From contig JARUPZ010000005.1 in the NCBI GenBank assembly GCA_031213475.1, positions 9,108,848-9,172,847 on the forward strand: a stretch of 64,000 nt of DNA. Reading direction: 5' to 3'. Below are positions 9,701-21,882 of the stretch, piece after piece. The position numbers were made by a program, and so were the translations under genes. The DNA comes from Nereocystis luetkeana (Eukaryota > Sar > Phaeophyceae > Laminariales > Laminariaceae). Numbering within the stretch: position 1 is the first letter of the stretch; each line of letters begins with the position of its first letter. The notes under the pieces are model-generated. The model saw nothing but the letters and a program-made list of their open reading frames with translations. It did no database searches and was not told the origin of the DNA.

Positions 9701-10170
9701 GCCCCAGTTCTGACAAACAGCCTTACTGGTATTTTTTACCCTCTCTCCAGAGAAAACTGATATTGCCAGCTCCAAAAATTAAACTAAAATATGGGACTCT
9801 CTAGAGACTGGAATTTGTTCCTGAAACCTCGCAAAAAACTCCGGGGAGCATTCCGAGGAGGCTACCGTTTGTTTTGGCCGTCCCGCCGAGTAAAAAACGG
9901 GTATATTCTGCAAGAAAACCAGTTAGGAGAGCTCAGAAATAATTTCTTTTGAAAATAATTGGTTTATCTTAATAAAAAACATGCAATATATTAATAATTA
10001 AAAAGGTTCAAGTACGCACGAAATAAAACGGACGGACGGATGACGAATGGATGGATGGATGGGTGGATGGATGGATTGATGTGGATGATGCCGAATTGTA
10101 TTCATGTCATCGTATAGCTGTTGTTGTTCCGGAGTCGTGCGTGAGTGCGTGGTACCAAAAAACACTATTA
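9701..10170. other. AT-rich unassigned stretch
   Basis: Contains a (GGAT)n run at 10035-10078. No coding or recognised repeat signal otherwise. Confidence 0.4.
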
Positions 10171-10179
10171 TTACAGGGG

Positions 10180-10371
10180 ACCGTTGCGAGTCGACGAGGG
10201 AAGAAAAGGCTGAAATCTTCTCGCGATAAAAATGAAGGCACGTACCGTAGCGGGAAGGGGGGAGAAGAGCCTGCTATGTGACGCCGGATCTGAGTTACGA
10301 GTTGGAAGGAGAGAGAAAAGACGATGTGCGAAGATAATAAATGGGATGAGCAAAAAAAACAAAAAAAAGCG
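10180..10371 (+). mobile_element. SINE-1, 5'-truncated copy
   Basis: The body GCGAGTCGACGAGGGAAG continues through GAAGGCACGTACCGTAGCGG to a poly-A-rich tail (AAAAAAAACAAAAAAAA). It lacks the tRNA-like head present in 61965-62312. No TSD was resolved. Confidence 0.8.
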
Positions 10372-10576
10372 TAGTCAGTAGGTATGGGATATACCTAAAA
10401 ACCTATGTATTTAACCATTTCTACTATTAATAACAATATTGGGTAAAATAGGCTGCGCTGCTGACTGTTTAGTCTTGGTACTATTTAGGCATAATCAGGT
10501 ACAAGCCGTACGACCAGCTTTATAGTACTGCCGCGCTGTAGTTTCAGTCACATGTATCCACGAGTATACATCGTGC

Positions 10577-11115
10577 ATGTATTCCTTTGTTTCTTCTGTT
10601 GATTTTTCTCTCGTTCACAAGTTGTCGTATCAATTGTGTGTGTTCTTCACATCAAGAACCGTTCTTTTTACTCGTCGACATCCAGCACAACAACCAGTGC
10701 CCGTGTCGATTCTTCAGTCCCCTGTCCTGCAGAGATACATGCGTACCTGGTACAAGTTGCATTGCCCACTGCTGTGCTTACTGCTTACCTGGTTGTTTCT
10801 CTTAGATTTTGCTTTCATTTTTCTTCTTTTTTTCTTTCGATTTGTCTACCTTGTTTTTGTTTTCTCTTTGATTGTTTCTTTTCGTTTCACTATTTCAAAG
10901 ATTGCGTATGTCGTGCCTGTCGTATCTAGTATGATGACATGGCTTTGCATTGCCCACTGCAGTGCACACTGCACACGTGGCAACGTAGTATCTCTGTGGC
11001 GTAGCTTTGTGACCACAGAACTTGTATCTCTTCTAGGATTGAAGAATCGGCACGGACACTGGTTGTGCTGGATGTCGACGGGTAGAAAGAACGGTTTAAT
11101 GTGAAGAACACACGC
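10577..11115 (+). mobile_element. LINE 3' end (family with GTGAAGAACAC terminus)
   Basis: The right end reads CACTGGTTGTGCTGGATGTC and ends TTTAATGTGAAGAACACACG. An inverted ~85-bp version of the same terminus sits at 10630-10720, so two oppositely oriented 3' ends share this interval. The reading frames over it are untranslated-region shadows. TACCTGGTA lies at ~10744. Confidence 0.65.
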
Positions 11116-11119
11116 ACAC

Positions 11120-12740
11120 ACATGTGGGGGCAAAACTACGCCACAGATTATCACAGATCATCATATCGACACACCAGGTACCAGAGTATGAATGAAGCAA
11201 GCAAGAGCAGAGTATAGACAGAGCAGAGCTGAGAGTAGATAATGCAATGTCATGTTCATCATACGAGTACTACTGGATACGACAGGCACGACAGCCACGT
11301 TCTATGAAATTAAGAGAAGGTAAAAGAAACAAACGAAAAAAAAAGAAAAAAAAACAGAATAAAACAGAAAACACAGAAAACAAATCGAAAGATAAACAGG
11401 GGAAAAAAAGGAAAAAAAAACTGTTACTACGTGCCTCCCCGCAGGAGATGTGGCAGGCACTTGAAAAGAAGGAGAGCTAAATAATAAGCAGTACCACTAT
11501 TAATACTTATAAACAGAGTAAAAAACAAGGGAAATAACAGGCAAACCGAAGCACAAAGCACACCCTCCAGGTAGCCGCAGCAGGTTGTAGTACGATGCAC
11601 GAGTATAGCATAGCCAGGTTTCCCCTGCTAGTCGGTCTGCTGCCTTGCTACTCTGCCTGTGCCGTCTCCGTCCTGTGCGTTCGTCAACTATATGACCCAA
11701 CCCCTGGAGAGGGAGAGGGTCAGACACTACGAAACAAGCAAAGCAGGGGTTTTCGTCGTCCACCCACGCCACAAGACTCCCTTCATAATAAAAAGGGCAA
11801 CAAAGAAAGGTAGATGTAATGATAAGAAAATCGAACGGAGGATCAAAATCGCAACAACAAAAAAAGAAGATAAAAGGAAGAACACGTTCGAACTCGCTGC
11901 AGCAGCTGGCGGCACGAATACGTAACTTAAAGGGAGGTAGACTTCGTGCATGGGTTTCCTTTTGTTTCCGAGGTTTTCTTCTTTCGGGAAAGTTATGAGT
12001 GATCCATGTTGAAGATCATGCTGCACATTGTCGGATGGCAAGAGAAATAATAGTAATGTTCTACGTACTTACTAGTCGGCCTGGTGCCTCGCTACGCTGT
12101 CTGCTGTCTCCTTCCTACTTTCGTCCGCCGCGGTTTTTCCCTTCTACTCCTCTCCTGTTGCCCCCCCCTCTCCCCCCATTCCCTTGGGCGGGTTTCCTTC
12201 CTCTCCTCCTCCTGTTGCCTCCCCTTCCCCCCACTCCCTTGGACACCACCCACGGTGGGTGTGTGACGGTGCCTACTCAGCTGTGCCTTATCTTCGTGCC
12301 ACCTTGCCATGAACCGCTCGGCTGCTCTTCAAGGACCCCTCGGTACCACTCCCACGCTTTGTTTGCTGCAATGGACCGGTCTCAACTCCAACTCCTAGCA
12401 CCAAGAGGGAGTCTTCCGTTGACCCTTCGGGGTGGCTCGGAACTCCCTATAAGGTCTTCGACTATGCACCTATGCTAAGTCTTGAACCGTCCGCCAGGTC
12501 TCGGGTTCTCCCCGCCAGCCATTGTCCCGAACATAACCCGACTGGGTAATCGCGCCTTGCTTTGCGGTGCGCAACGGCCCCCGCGAAAAAGAGCCGCCGT
12601 TCACGGATGGTCGTTTCGATGCTCTCGCAACGTGTCATCTTGAGGGCCTTCGCGTACGAGAGGGTGGCGTGGTCAGTACAAACTTGGCGCTGTGGAGGAC
12701 AATGACTCGAAAGAGGTGTACGATGAGATGGTATTGCATT
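11120..12740 (-). mobile_element. LINE 3' portion, decayed, minus strand
   Basis: It matches 26125-27940 in order: AACGTGGCTGTCGTGCC (minus strand), the CAACTATATGACCCAACC block, then the C-terminal coding remnant at 12080-12720. The coding part is related to 42600-42950 but frame-broken. An R1 copy interrupts it at 11936-12055. It abuts the LINE end at 10577-11115 tail to tail. Confidence 0.7.
11936..12055 (+). repeat. R1 repeat inside LINE
   Basis: Runs from GGAGGTAGACTTCGTGCATGG to TGTCGGATGGCAAGAGAAAT, with a short AATAATAG tail. Confidence 0.8.
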
Positions 12741-13690
12741 GTCTCCTCCGCTTCCAGCATGACACCACTAACTGTCGTATACCTGGTACGAAGTATTTAA
12801 CACCACTGGGCTGCTACCCCCTTTCGGCCCCAGTAGTTACGTAGCGACTAGATTAATTGGGGGGGGGGGGGGGGGGCGCACTCATTTGTTGCTAAAACAA
12901 ACCAATGGGGGGGGAGGGGATGAATGACCCACGCCGATGCAGCTTGGGTGCGACATAATGTTTGAATGTATAATAGAAACTAATAGTATACGTGATGCGA
13001 AGGAAGGAGCAAGGACAGCAAAGGGATGGAGTAGATGGAACGCAGCAAGGAGCCGGAAGAAGGGAGGCCTTCTTCTACGATAGATATTCACCCTAAGTTT
13101 TCTGAGGCTCTTCTGCCCTCCCAGGAACAGACAAATCGGAAAAATGGGAACGAAGCCTAAAATGAGAACCAAGCCGTATCTCCAGAACCATGTGGTGTAT
13201 CAGAGAACCAAAATGATCCTGCGAAACCCCTTGGCCAGCCCTGTGAGAGGAGCTCGTCAGAACGGTCATGCTCCATCTCGTGCCTTCGGGTGGGCGCAAA
13301 AAGCGATATACGCGGGCTCTATTGTGATTTCTCTAGATGCTGGCTACCGCGGCGATGCCGAGGACTTCCAGCCTGAGCGACAGCTCATTCGAAGGCTGCT
13401 GTACAGCCCCACAGGACTGTCAACTTTTTTTCTTGGAGTTGTACACAATTGGTTTGCTTTCTAAAAAAAAACGTCCGTTCCCATTTTTTGTTTCGTTCAC
13501 ATTTTTCCGTTTTGCCTGTTCAGGGTATAATGAGGAATTCAGAGGGGACAAACATATATGAGCACACCTGATGCTACGCCCATATCGCTCGTGTGCGTAC
13601 GTACGCATTATGCCCAACAATGTACGTACGCATTATGCCCAACAGCAGGGTAGAGTGCGAGGTGCATACTCAGGAACAAGCCCCAAGTAT
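12741..13690. other. Unassigned stretch
   Basis: A run of about 18 G is at 12860-12877. A 106-codon plus frame (13144-13464) has no recognisable domain. A short piece of repeat R6 (ACGATAGATATTCACCC) lies at 13077-13118. TACCTGGTACG occurs near 12790. Confidence 0.4.
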
Positions 13691-13845
13691 TATTAGGCTT
13701 ACCATCGGACAATAATGTGCAGCACGAGCTTTGACGTTGATCAATCAAAACATCCCTGAAAAGAAGAAATCCCGGTATACAAAGGAAACCTATTCTATGC
13801 TCAAGATCTACTAATATCTATATCTTCTATGTCTACTTCCTCCTT
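13690..13845 (-). repeat. R1 repeat
   Basis: A (TTA) tail at the left, then GGCTTACCATCGGACAATAATG. The stretch TGACGTTGATCAATC is the uninterrupted equivalent of the site occupied by the LTR retrotransposon at 3777-9619. Confidence 0.8.
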
Positions 13846-13959
13846 ATCCTTCGACTGGCGCCCGGTAATCATGGCGTATAGTGGCCCAGAAGGGTGTTTT
13901 CCCCCAAATGTGATGCCTCTATCGTATATGGCCTGAAGGCACGGAATAGGGAGTGTCGT

Positions 13960-14062
13960 GCATATGTAGGGCTCTTCTCGTTCTCCGTGGTTGTCTTCTT
14001 TCGGAGTGCTTGCCAGTGATCAACGTTGAAAATCATGCTATACGCATTGTCGGATGGCAAGA
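13960..14062 (+). repeat. R1 repeat, diverged
   Basis: CTTCTTTCGGAGTGCTTGCC through ATTGTCGGATGGCAAGAAC. It lies in inverted orientation to the copy at 13690. Confidence 0.65.
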
Positions 14063-14217
14063 ACATTAATACTTCGTCCAGCAACGATATAATATATTAG
14101 ACGCGTTTTACGATAGAGGGAGAAACATTTCCGCATTTTTTTTTTCTGAATGACGGGGTTCCTTAACCCAAAATCGTCGGAATGCCAATCTTGTTTCGAA
14201 AAATAAATGGCGTATGA

Positions 14218-14326
14218 TTGCGGGGGACCATAGTAAATAGGACCTACGGTGAAAACAAAAATCTATATATTTGCCCTATTTTTAATAACAATATTTGGTA
14301 ATATTTACTATGGTCCCCCCGTAATA
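14218..14326 (-). mobile_element. MITE-A copy 3, within R6
   Basis: The left terminus is decayed (TTGCGGGGGACC). It shares the unusual internal GTTTTCACCGT with the copy at 48016 and sits at the same place in R6, so both descend from one insertion. Confidence 0.85.
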
Positions 14327-14336
14327 GTGTGCTTGG

Positions 14337-14787
14337 AACATACATGTGGGTACCATGTCCCCGGAACCAACACGCCTACCCATATAGTCGAAACCTCAGT
14401 GTCCTTTTGAGAAAGCTCTTCCAGAAGCTTTGCTCGGGGAACTCGGGAGATTGTCATGTATGTCTGGATCTCGCCACACGGAGCCTTCTCCTTCACGTTC
14501 CGCTGACGGATCCTCAGCGGCTGCTACTCTCCCTAGCGGATTCTCCGCAGCGGGACCCAGCAAGGCGCCGCTGATTTGTCCTTCGACCCGAGCGTCACGA
14601 GGGCAATGATGATTGCTCGCCCCTCGGCTCTCACTCATCATACCTCCCTGTCTCATCCTGTCATCGGATTGCTGTCTCAGCCCGAGCTGTCCTGCACTCT
14701 AGCCTTCGTAGTTCAACAGTAAGAACACTCCGCTAACACAGAGAGAGACGTGGGATCACGACCTACCGGCGATATCGACTACAAATC
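14337..14787. other. Insert of unknown nature inside R6
   Basis: Unrelated to the other repeats I recognise. It contains a GC-rich segment (14480-14640) with short frames on both strands and no recognisable domain. Confidence 0.5.
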
Positions 14788-14941
14788 TTAGACATGCCCA
14801 GGATTATAAATCGGGATGCGATTTTGATTTTGCTGAAGTCAGTTTTCGGGTGAGGTATGGGGCGCCTTAAGCGAGGAGCCTCAGAAAAATTAGGGTGAAC
14901 CTCTCTATCGTAGAATGCCTCAACTATAATACTATCAATAT

Positions 14942-14944
14942 TCA

Positions 14945-14982
<38 letters not shown>

Positions 14983-14986
14983 TTAA

Positions 14987-15021
<35 letters not shown>

Positions 15022-15200
15022 TTAATACTACTACTGCTACTACTACGTTTAATACTACCACTAATATATAGGGGTAACATCATGCCGTAAAAGGTCGGCC
15101 TACTATTAATACTACTACTGCTACTACTACGTTTAATACTACCACTAATATATAGGGGTAATATCATGCCGTAAAAGGTCGGCCCGTGCACCGGGTGCGG
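14942..15200. repeat. (TAC)n array and 83-bp tandem duplication
   Basis: Imperfect CTA/TAC repeats at 14942-15045. The unit containing ACGTTTAATACTACCACTAA and TAAAAGGTCGGCC is then duplicated (about 15020-15104 and 15105-15184). Confidence 0.8.
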
Positions 15201-15605
15201 TGAGCCATGTAAGACCAAGTAGTTTTTTTTTAATGAAAGTCGTTAACCCGGGACCCTATGAAGGCATCCAAATATATAGTTATTATGCAAAACCCTTTCG
15301 CGGAAACATCAACCCCGCCTTTTACACAGCACACCCACATACATGCATGATCCGCCGCACCTGCGGTGTACGGTGCACGGGCCGACCTCAATTATTATGC
15401 TACCCCGCTACCCGGCTCACAACAGCCAGTGGACCGCCGATTGCGCTTCTAATATTTCTGTAGAGAGGTACATCACCCTAATCACTGAGGTAACAGTCAC
15501 AGCGCTGATCGCTATCTAGCTCGGTGGTTAGATAGGGTGTGTATCTAATACCCGTGCCCCACGGCTATAGCTCTTTGCCTTGTTGCTATATACGCAAAAC
15601 AGTTT
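15200..15605 (+). repeat. R5 repeat with tRNA-like segment
   Basis: Inverted relative to 46905-47315. Its inner part is bracketed by GGTCGGCCCGTGCACC and its complement. TAGCTCGGTGGTTAGATAG at ~15518 resembles a pol III A box, but a good B box is not obvious. It may be a SINE. Confidence 0.65.
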
Positions 15606-16640
15606 TGGTTCCTGCGGACGAATCAAAATGTACGCGTCACCTGGCATCAACTCACTTCAACCAGTCAGTCGGCGATGGCCGATATACAGTACGCGACAGC
15701 ACTGAAGAATCTGGCAGTTAAGAATGTCAGCCGGGGATTTACGGAAATTTAAGAATTTTCAGGTAAGCATTTGTGCTGAACTCGAGGAGGAAATAAAAAT
15801 TAGAAATTGGGAAGTGCAAAAGGGGGTCTGTAGGTAAGAATCTGGCTGAATGCACTGCACCCCTGAAAAACAAGAAAATCTGCCCAAACACCCCCCAAGG
15901 CCACATCAGGCCCCCCGCCAAACTGCCTCTGCTCCAAAACCGTCCTCACAGGTGACGCTTTTTCTTTTTTTTTTCAAGTTTTTGTTTCCCGAAACGAAAT
16001 CATTTCCCCTCTGCTCTGCAAGCATGCAAATAAAAATCATTTTTCGAGGCACCGGGAAAAGCGGACCTCGAAGGTGGAGAAGAAGGCCTATATGACTCTC
16101 GCGTGGACAATTTTTTTTTTTTTTAAACGCGTGGGCGGACTGCGACTGCCGCATGGAGTGGCCTGAAAAGTGTTTTACGCAAGAATCTTTTCCAAGAGGC
16201 CGTGGCAGGGTGCCCGCGGAGCAATCGCTGCTGACTCTGGATAACTTGCACGGACAGACACAACAGACAAGTTTAAGGCATATATACATCAAGAAGGAGC
16301 GCAACTCGCTGGTGTGGCTTTAACCTGGAGGGTGTGCGGACGCCCTGCAGCCCGTCGATGCAGGCCTTGAGGCATTCATCAAGGTCGGGGTTGGGAAGCA
16401 ACTCGACCTGTCTGTGGCTTGAGAACGGCGGGGACAATCTGGAACGGTGGGAGAGCAAAAGAGCTGACTGTGCATCCGATCGACGTGCAACAGCCGTGAC
16501 ACCGTCGACAACCGCGCTGGCTACAGGTTTCGCCTGTTTGTTGGAGAAGACAGGGAGCCTGATGACGGCGGACGGGGCAAAGGTGACGAGCGAGTCAACC
16601 TGGAGGGGCTGACTGAGCCTTTCTGTTGGCGTTCATGGAC
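15606..16640. other. Unassigned stretch
   Basis: Short frames on both strands, several poly-T/A runs (15960, 16110), and nothing recognised. The frame at 16334-16612 (+) is not supported by any motif. Confidence 0.4.
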
Positions 16641-16659
16641 GATGCAAGCGAGGACGAAG

Positions 16660-16885
16660 TGGTAGGGGCCGGGGGGGGTGCGGGGGGGGGGGGGGATGGG
16701 AGCAGTGGGGAGGAAATCGAAGGGCGATAAGGAGTTGATGGAGAAAGTGACGGGGATGGCCGCGGGAGGGGGGGGGGGGGTGCGGGGGGGGGGGGATGGG
16801 AGCAGTGGGGAGGAAATCGAAGGGCGATAAGGAGTTGATGGAGAAAGTGACGGGGATGGCCGCGGGAGGGGGGGGGGGGGGTTAT
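16660..16885 (+). repeat. ~107-bp tandem duplication with G-runs
   Basis: The unit GATGGGAGCAGTGGGGAGG...GGGATGGCCGCGGGAGG occurs twice (about 16690-16795 and 16796-16880), separated by runs of 10-14 G. Confidence 0.85.
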
Positions 16886-17551
16886 GAGAGTGGAGAGGAA
16901 GCGGATGGGTCAGGGGACGGGGAGCAAACGCAAGGAGAAGGGGATCAGGACGAGGGCAGTGGGGACGGGGACGAGGACGAGGACGAGGACGAGGTCAGCG
17001 ATGAGGAATACGAGGACAGCTTAGGGAAGAAGGTGATGGTATGCGGGTGTTTATGTTTTTGTGTTGTTGCGTCTAGTCTCGTTTGGTTCAGCTCTTTTAA
17101 CCCTTTTAGGACCGCAGTCCGGTTTCGGGGACAAACTACTTGAAAATTGAGTGATTTGTCCCCACAATGAGACTGCAGATAAGGTGGTTTACTGTACAGG
17201 TAACTAGAGTAGACACAGCAGTATTACCAGTGTTTCGCGGGTACTTGACAACGTTCCCTGACAAATGACTTACAGTTTCGTACCGTGAGCTTTTCCTCTT
17301 GGGACTAGTCCCAGAGTTAGACCATTGAACAACGTAAAATACGACCCTGTCTTTTTTTTCCTTTTCGTTTGCTCCCACACTCTCATGGTATGGCATGCAG
17401 ATGCCTACTCTGGCAACGGGAAAGAACCGCTGACTCTGCCGGACGATGAAGACGACATGCCACCGGAGGATGAGGCAATCGGGATGGTTATTCCGGATGG
17501 ATTTCGTCTTCAAGAGTCGAGACCACCTGCTCCAGACAACTCTGTAGTGTG
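16796..17551 (+). pseudogene. Possible two-exon host gene fragment, acidic protein
   Basis: The first open segment (16796-~17033) encodes a glycine stretch and then a D/E-rich tract (GDEDEDEDEVSDEEYED). The second (about 17400-17551) encodes GKEPLTLPDDEDDMPPEDEA and ends at a TGA at 17549. Between them are possible donors (AAG|GTGATG, ATG|GTATGC), a pyrimidine-rich tract and CATGCAG at 17394-17400. The phases I can see do not join cleanly, and MITE-B lies in the would-be intron, so this may be a decayed gene or a chance arrangement. No family is recognised. The G-run duplication overlaps its start. Confidence 0.3.
17097..17190 (+). mobile_element. MITE-B copy 1
   Basis: Family description: ~95 bp, TTAA at each end, termini CCCTTTTAGAACCGCAGTCC, inner block CGTTTTGGGGACA facing TGTCCCCAAAACGG. 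TTAA targets plus CCC-type termini recall piggyBac-type MITEs (inference). Here the left end is good and the right end is decayed. Confidence 0.75.
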
Positions 17552-17639
17552 AAATAGTGAGACCGAGGCTAATTCTTTATCCGAGAGAGTTTTTTCCATA
17601 ATTTTCAAAGTTTGGAAAGAATTAGAGACATGTATCAAT

Positions 17640-17835
17640 ATAAACGGAGGCGTTCTGTCACTCTTCGTGAAATTCTCCAGAAGCAAAAAAAAAAAAATCA
17701 AGTTCGCTAAATTTCACGTATTTGGAATATACATATATATATATATATAATATATATATATGGCAGACAGAAAAGTTGCGCGAAAAAAATGTCGGGATTA
17801 TGGGGGGAAAACTCTCCGATAAGAATGACCCTGAG
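17640..17835. repeat. R8 repeat
   Basis: Shares GCGTTCTGTCACT, TTCGTGAAATTCT and CTCTCCGATAAGAATGACCC with 36625-36806. It contains a (TA)n tract at 17733-17760. Class unknown. Confidence 0.65.
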
Positions 17836-18008
17836 CATGGGGTGGCTTGGTGGGGCCTGATCACTCGCAAGAGTCAGGAGCGCACGAAAGAAGTGTACGA
17901 CTACAGTGTGCATCTTGAAGAAGACCCAAAGCGTGCGGAGCATGAAGCTACCATTATTAGGTGCATACAGCACGGAAGCAAGCGCGGCAGTGGATGCGTG
18001 GGTGTTAC

Positions 18009-18117
18009 TATTACGGGGGTCCATAGTTAACAGGACCAAATATTGTTAGTAAAAATGGTTAAACATATAGGTTTTTATGTGTACCATAGGTCCTGTTAAC
18101 TATGGTCCCCCGTAATA
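18009..18117 (+). mobile_element. MITE-A copy 4
   Basis: Full-length, TA-flanked, of the GTTAACAGG subtype. Confidence 0.9.
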
Positions 18118-18720
18118 TTAATAGAGCGTAACGACAAAAATAACAGACGGGGGGGGCAATCGGAGCGGGCGAGCAGAACAGTCAGCTGGGAGATTCACAC
18201 GCACAGGCGGAGAGAAACCGGCAGCCAGTAGCAGGGGGGGAAACGTTGACGCCCAACGTTCGTAACGTAGACCATGTCGATTGAGCGACTATACTCTAAC
18301 CCCTACGAATGTACGGGCAGTGCTACAGCAGAGTCGTTGAAGGTGGTCAAGATGACCGTTGACGCCTGCAGTCCTGGTTTTTGGTAAATATCTTGTGAAT
18401 TATAAGTGATCGATGCCATGTGGGGAAAAAAAAACTATTCTTGATGACCGCTAAAGAAAAAAAAATGCATTGAAAGCCTTTAGCAAAATAAGAACTTGAA
18501 TTTTAATAATTTGGCGTTTTGCACCCTCTTCGCCCAACAAGAATGAATTTGGCTTTTAAGCATTTCTGCTGAAATTGGAGAGGAAACTAGAGGCGAGACT
18601 GAGTTGAGAAATAGGAAATTCTTAAGTGCTGTCGCGTACTGTATCGTACCTGGTACATACGAAGTACGCTAAAAAAAAGTCGACGCTTTTGGTTGTTGTT
18701 GTCGTTGTGCCTTTTGCTCT
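18118..18720. other. Unassigned stretch
   Basis: G-rich at the left, AT-rich at the right. TACCTGGTACATACGAAGTA lies at 18648-18667. No gene or known repeat. Confidence 0.4.
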
Positions 18721-18852
18721 AATACGGGGGACCGTAGTTAACGGAACCAAATATTGTTATTAATTATTACAGTAAAAATAAATGGTTAAATATCTAGTTT
18801 TTTTATGTATACCATAGGTCCTACCTGGTATTAACTATGGTCCCCCGCAATA
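18721..18852 (+). mobile_element. MITE-A copy 5, with micro-insertion
   Basis: Longer than usual. TACCTGGTA at 18822-18830 replaces a plain TA inside the right terminal repeat (GGTCC-TA-TTAACTATGG in other copies), and there is additional AATTATTAC-type padding in the middle. Confidence 0.9.
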
Positions 18853-18867
18853 ATAGCCGAAAGTGCT

Positions 18868-19330
<463 letters not shown>

Positions 19331-19500
19331 CGTGTTGTAAGGATTGCCCTGTGGGCTGGGTAATAGTGAATAGGTCGATGCTTCGTCCCTATACATAGCT
19401 CAGTATAGTAGGGAGAAAACGCCTCCACATAACATGTATGTGTGACATCGTCGAGGACACGGGTTTTCGAATCTCCCTTCGAACGTTTCTTTGAGAGAAA
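19331..19500 (+). mobile_element. SINE-3 fragment
   Basis: Matches 57890-58010: GGGTAATAG..., CATAGCTCAG (A-box side), GTGTGACATCGTCGAGGACA and CGGGTTTTCGAATCTC (a B box with one extra T). Confidence 0.6.
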
Positions 19501-19514
19501 CCCAATTTACCACT

Positions 19515-19825
19515 CACTGCAGTACTGGGTCAGTGTCCGTGCCTGATTCCTTATCCTAGAGAGATAATAATTCGTAGTCTGTGGTCACAGACCATGAGGA
19601 AAACCGAGAGAAAAAATAATCGCAATTTGATGGGTAAACCAAGTGAAATGCCAACGTACCGGGCACGAGAGCACAGCAACACAACAAATGGTGCCAGACC
19701 AGAAAATAAGAACAAAAAGACGACATGAAAGAAACAACCGAACTATGAAATGAAGCAGAATACGAGTGACTAACAGATCAGAGAGGCCTAGGAGGAAACC
19801 GAGAGAACAGCAACATGCACCATAG
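19515..19825 (-). mobile_element. LINE 3' end fragment
   Basis: GGGTCAGTGTCCGTGCCTGA and CTGTGGTCACAG match the terminal region of the LINE family. The AGACCAGAAAATAAGAACAA block recurs at 20185-20215 beyond the intervening R1/TAA/MITE-A insertions. Confidence 0.6.
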
Positions 19826-19867
19826 ATCATGCTGCACATTGTCGGATGGCAAGGGAAATAATACGAG
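19826..19867 (+). repeat. R1 3' end
   Basis: GATCATGCTGCACATTGTCGG, then GATGGCAAGGGAAATAATACG, leading straight into the (TAA)n array. Confidence 0.8.
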
Positions 19868-20147
<280 letters not shown>

Positions 20148-20326
20148 GGTACGAATAATCATAATCATAATAGAATAATGATGCCAGACCAGGAAAAAAG
20201 AACAAAAAATACATTATTAGGAGAGAAACAACACGATTCTGACATGAAACAGAGTACGAGGAGGGACAAATAGTTCAGAATACGAAGCCTTGGAAAGGAT
20301 GCTATTATTATTATTTCAGAAGAAAA

Positions 20327-20416
20327 ACATACATACATACATACATACATAAATACATACATACATACATACATACATACATACATACATACATACATAC
20401 ATACATACATACATTC
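20327..20416. repeat. (ACAT)n microsatellite
   Basis: About 21 tetranucleotide units, interrupted once by AAAT. Confidence 0.95.
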
Positions 20417-20828
20417 AAGGGGAACAGATAGATAGCTGCTTGCTGCCCGCACGAGGTATAACGCGAAGGAGAGAAAGATGCCGGCATAAAAAGACGGCGG
20501 GGGCAGGCGGAGGGGGAAACGAAACAAAGCGAGACACAGGCCGAAAAGCAAGAAAGAAGAAGAGAGAATGTAACCGTATATAATATACCTGGTGGTGTAC
20601 TTCTCTCTCTCGTCTCGGCTACAAAAAAAACGATTCGCAGACCTTGCCACAGAAAGCGCACACACCCTGTGCTTACTTTAGTCCTTTCTACTACTACTCT
20701 CGACAAATAGCGGGGGGTCAATCGCCAGTATACTGCTGTGTCGCTGTCGCGCCCCCCCCCCCCGTTTGAACAAACTCAACAAGAAACAAAAGAAAAAAAC
20801 TATGAGTAGTACTAGAATTCAACGGCTA
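20417..20828. other. Unassigned stretch
   Basis: Purine-rich, with a run of 13 C at 20751-20763. The long minus frames here have no recognised domain. Confidence 0.4.
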
Positions 20829-20935
20829 TTAACCCTTTTAGAACTCCAGTCCCGTTTTGGGGGCAAGCCAGTCAAATTATAAGTAATTTGTCTACAATTG
20901 TCCCCAAAACGAAACTGCAGTACTAAAAGGGTTAA
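20829..20935. mobile_element. MITE-B copy 2
   Basis: TTAA at both ends, termini CCCTTTTAGAAC and GTACTAAAAGGG. Confidence 0.9.
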
Positions 20936-21059
20936 TAGTAGCCGGATCGATACCTTGCCACCCGGTCCACACCCGAGATCTTTCATTATTATTTGATTGT
21001 TGCATTCGTCAACAACAGCTATAAATAGCTGTATCAGTTCTGCTCCCCCCCCCCCGCCC

Positions 21060-21157
21060 TTAACCCTTTTAGGAACCCAGTCCCGTTTTGGGGACAAACT
21101 ATTTATAATTAGAGTGAATTGTCCCCACATATGGGAGTGCGGTGCTAAAGGGGTTAA
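21060..21157. mobile_element. MITE-B copy 3
   Basis: TTAA at both ends. The right terminus is degraded (GGTGCTAAAGGGG). Confidence 0.88.
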
Positions 21158-21159
21158 TA

Positions 21160-21720
21160 CCTCTCCACACTCTTCTTGGCGTTCTTAGCTGCGTGGCGCA
21201 GCCGGATTCTCTGCGCCTCGTCCCTGTGCCACCTCGCCATAAAACAACAGCCCGCAGCTTCGGCGATCCCCCCATACTACTTCCCACTCTTCTAAAGCCA
21301 CCCTCGACCATAACAAACACCGCGTCTCCAAAGGGCGGCTATCCGTGGACCGCTAGGCGGCTTGAAAAAACCCTGAGGTCGCCTGCTAGACAGTATGGAC
21401 CCACAGTAACTAGTTATGTTCGCTCCGCCAGACATGGCCCCAGCCATCGCCCCCCAACGGGTCAGTCGCTCATTGGTCGTCCGCTGTACGGCCCCCGCAA
21501 AGAGGAGGCGGCGTTTGCGGGTGGGTCTCGTCTCTACGCTCTCTCGAAGTAACTGTGTCTTCTTCTTGAGGGCATTTTGGCGTACGATATGATGAGGTAA
21601 GGTGTTGTTAGGAGCGTTGTCCGCGCTGGGAAGCCACAATCAATGATCAGCCGTAGGAGGAGATAGCGTGGTGTGCCGTTCGGAGCTCAGCGAAGTGCTC
21701 CTGGCCGAGAGTCTCACGTC
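21160..21720 (-). pseudogene. LINE C-terminal coding remnant
   Basis: The minus frame within 21292-21639 carries KRRLLFAGAVQRTTNERLT, the same block as in the LINE ORFs at 54007-54465 and 42252-43118. The rest is frame-broken. It encodes only the region downstream of the reverse-transcriptase core. Confidence 0.75.
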
Positions 21721-21762
21721 ACACACCCAATCCAGCAGGGGTTTCCATCACCTCGGCCTTGT

Positions 21763-21882
21763 TATTACGGGGGACCATAGTTAATAGGACCAAATATTGT
21801 TTGGAGAAATAAATGGTTAAATATATACCAGGTAGGTTTTTATGTATACCACAGGTCCTATTAACTATGCCCCCCCGTAATA
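21763..21882 (+). mobile_element. MITE-A copy 7, with micro-insertion
   Basis: The central ATATATAGG is expanded to ATATATACCAGGTAGG (extra 7 bp at 21826-21834). The right terminus reads CCCCCCCGTAA. Confidence 0.92.

Larger units (their letters stand above)
14098..14935 (-). repeat. R6 repeat, interrupted by MITE-A and an unknown 450-bp insert
   Basis: R6 termini resemble CTACGATAGAGG. One part is 14098-14216 and the other 14788-14935. Between them lie MITE-A (14218-14326) and an unrelated ~450-bp segment (about 14337-14787). Comparison with 38690-38960 and 47938-48232 gives the order. Confidence 0.7.
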
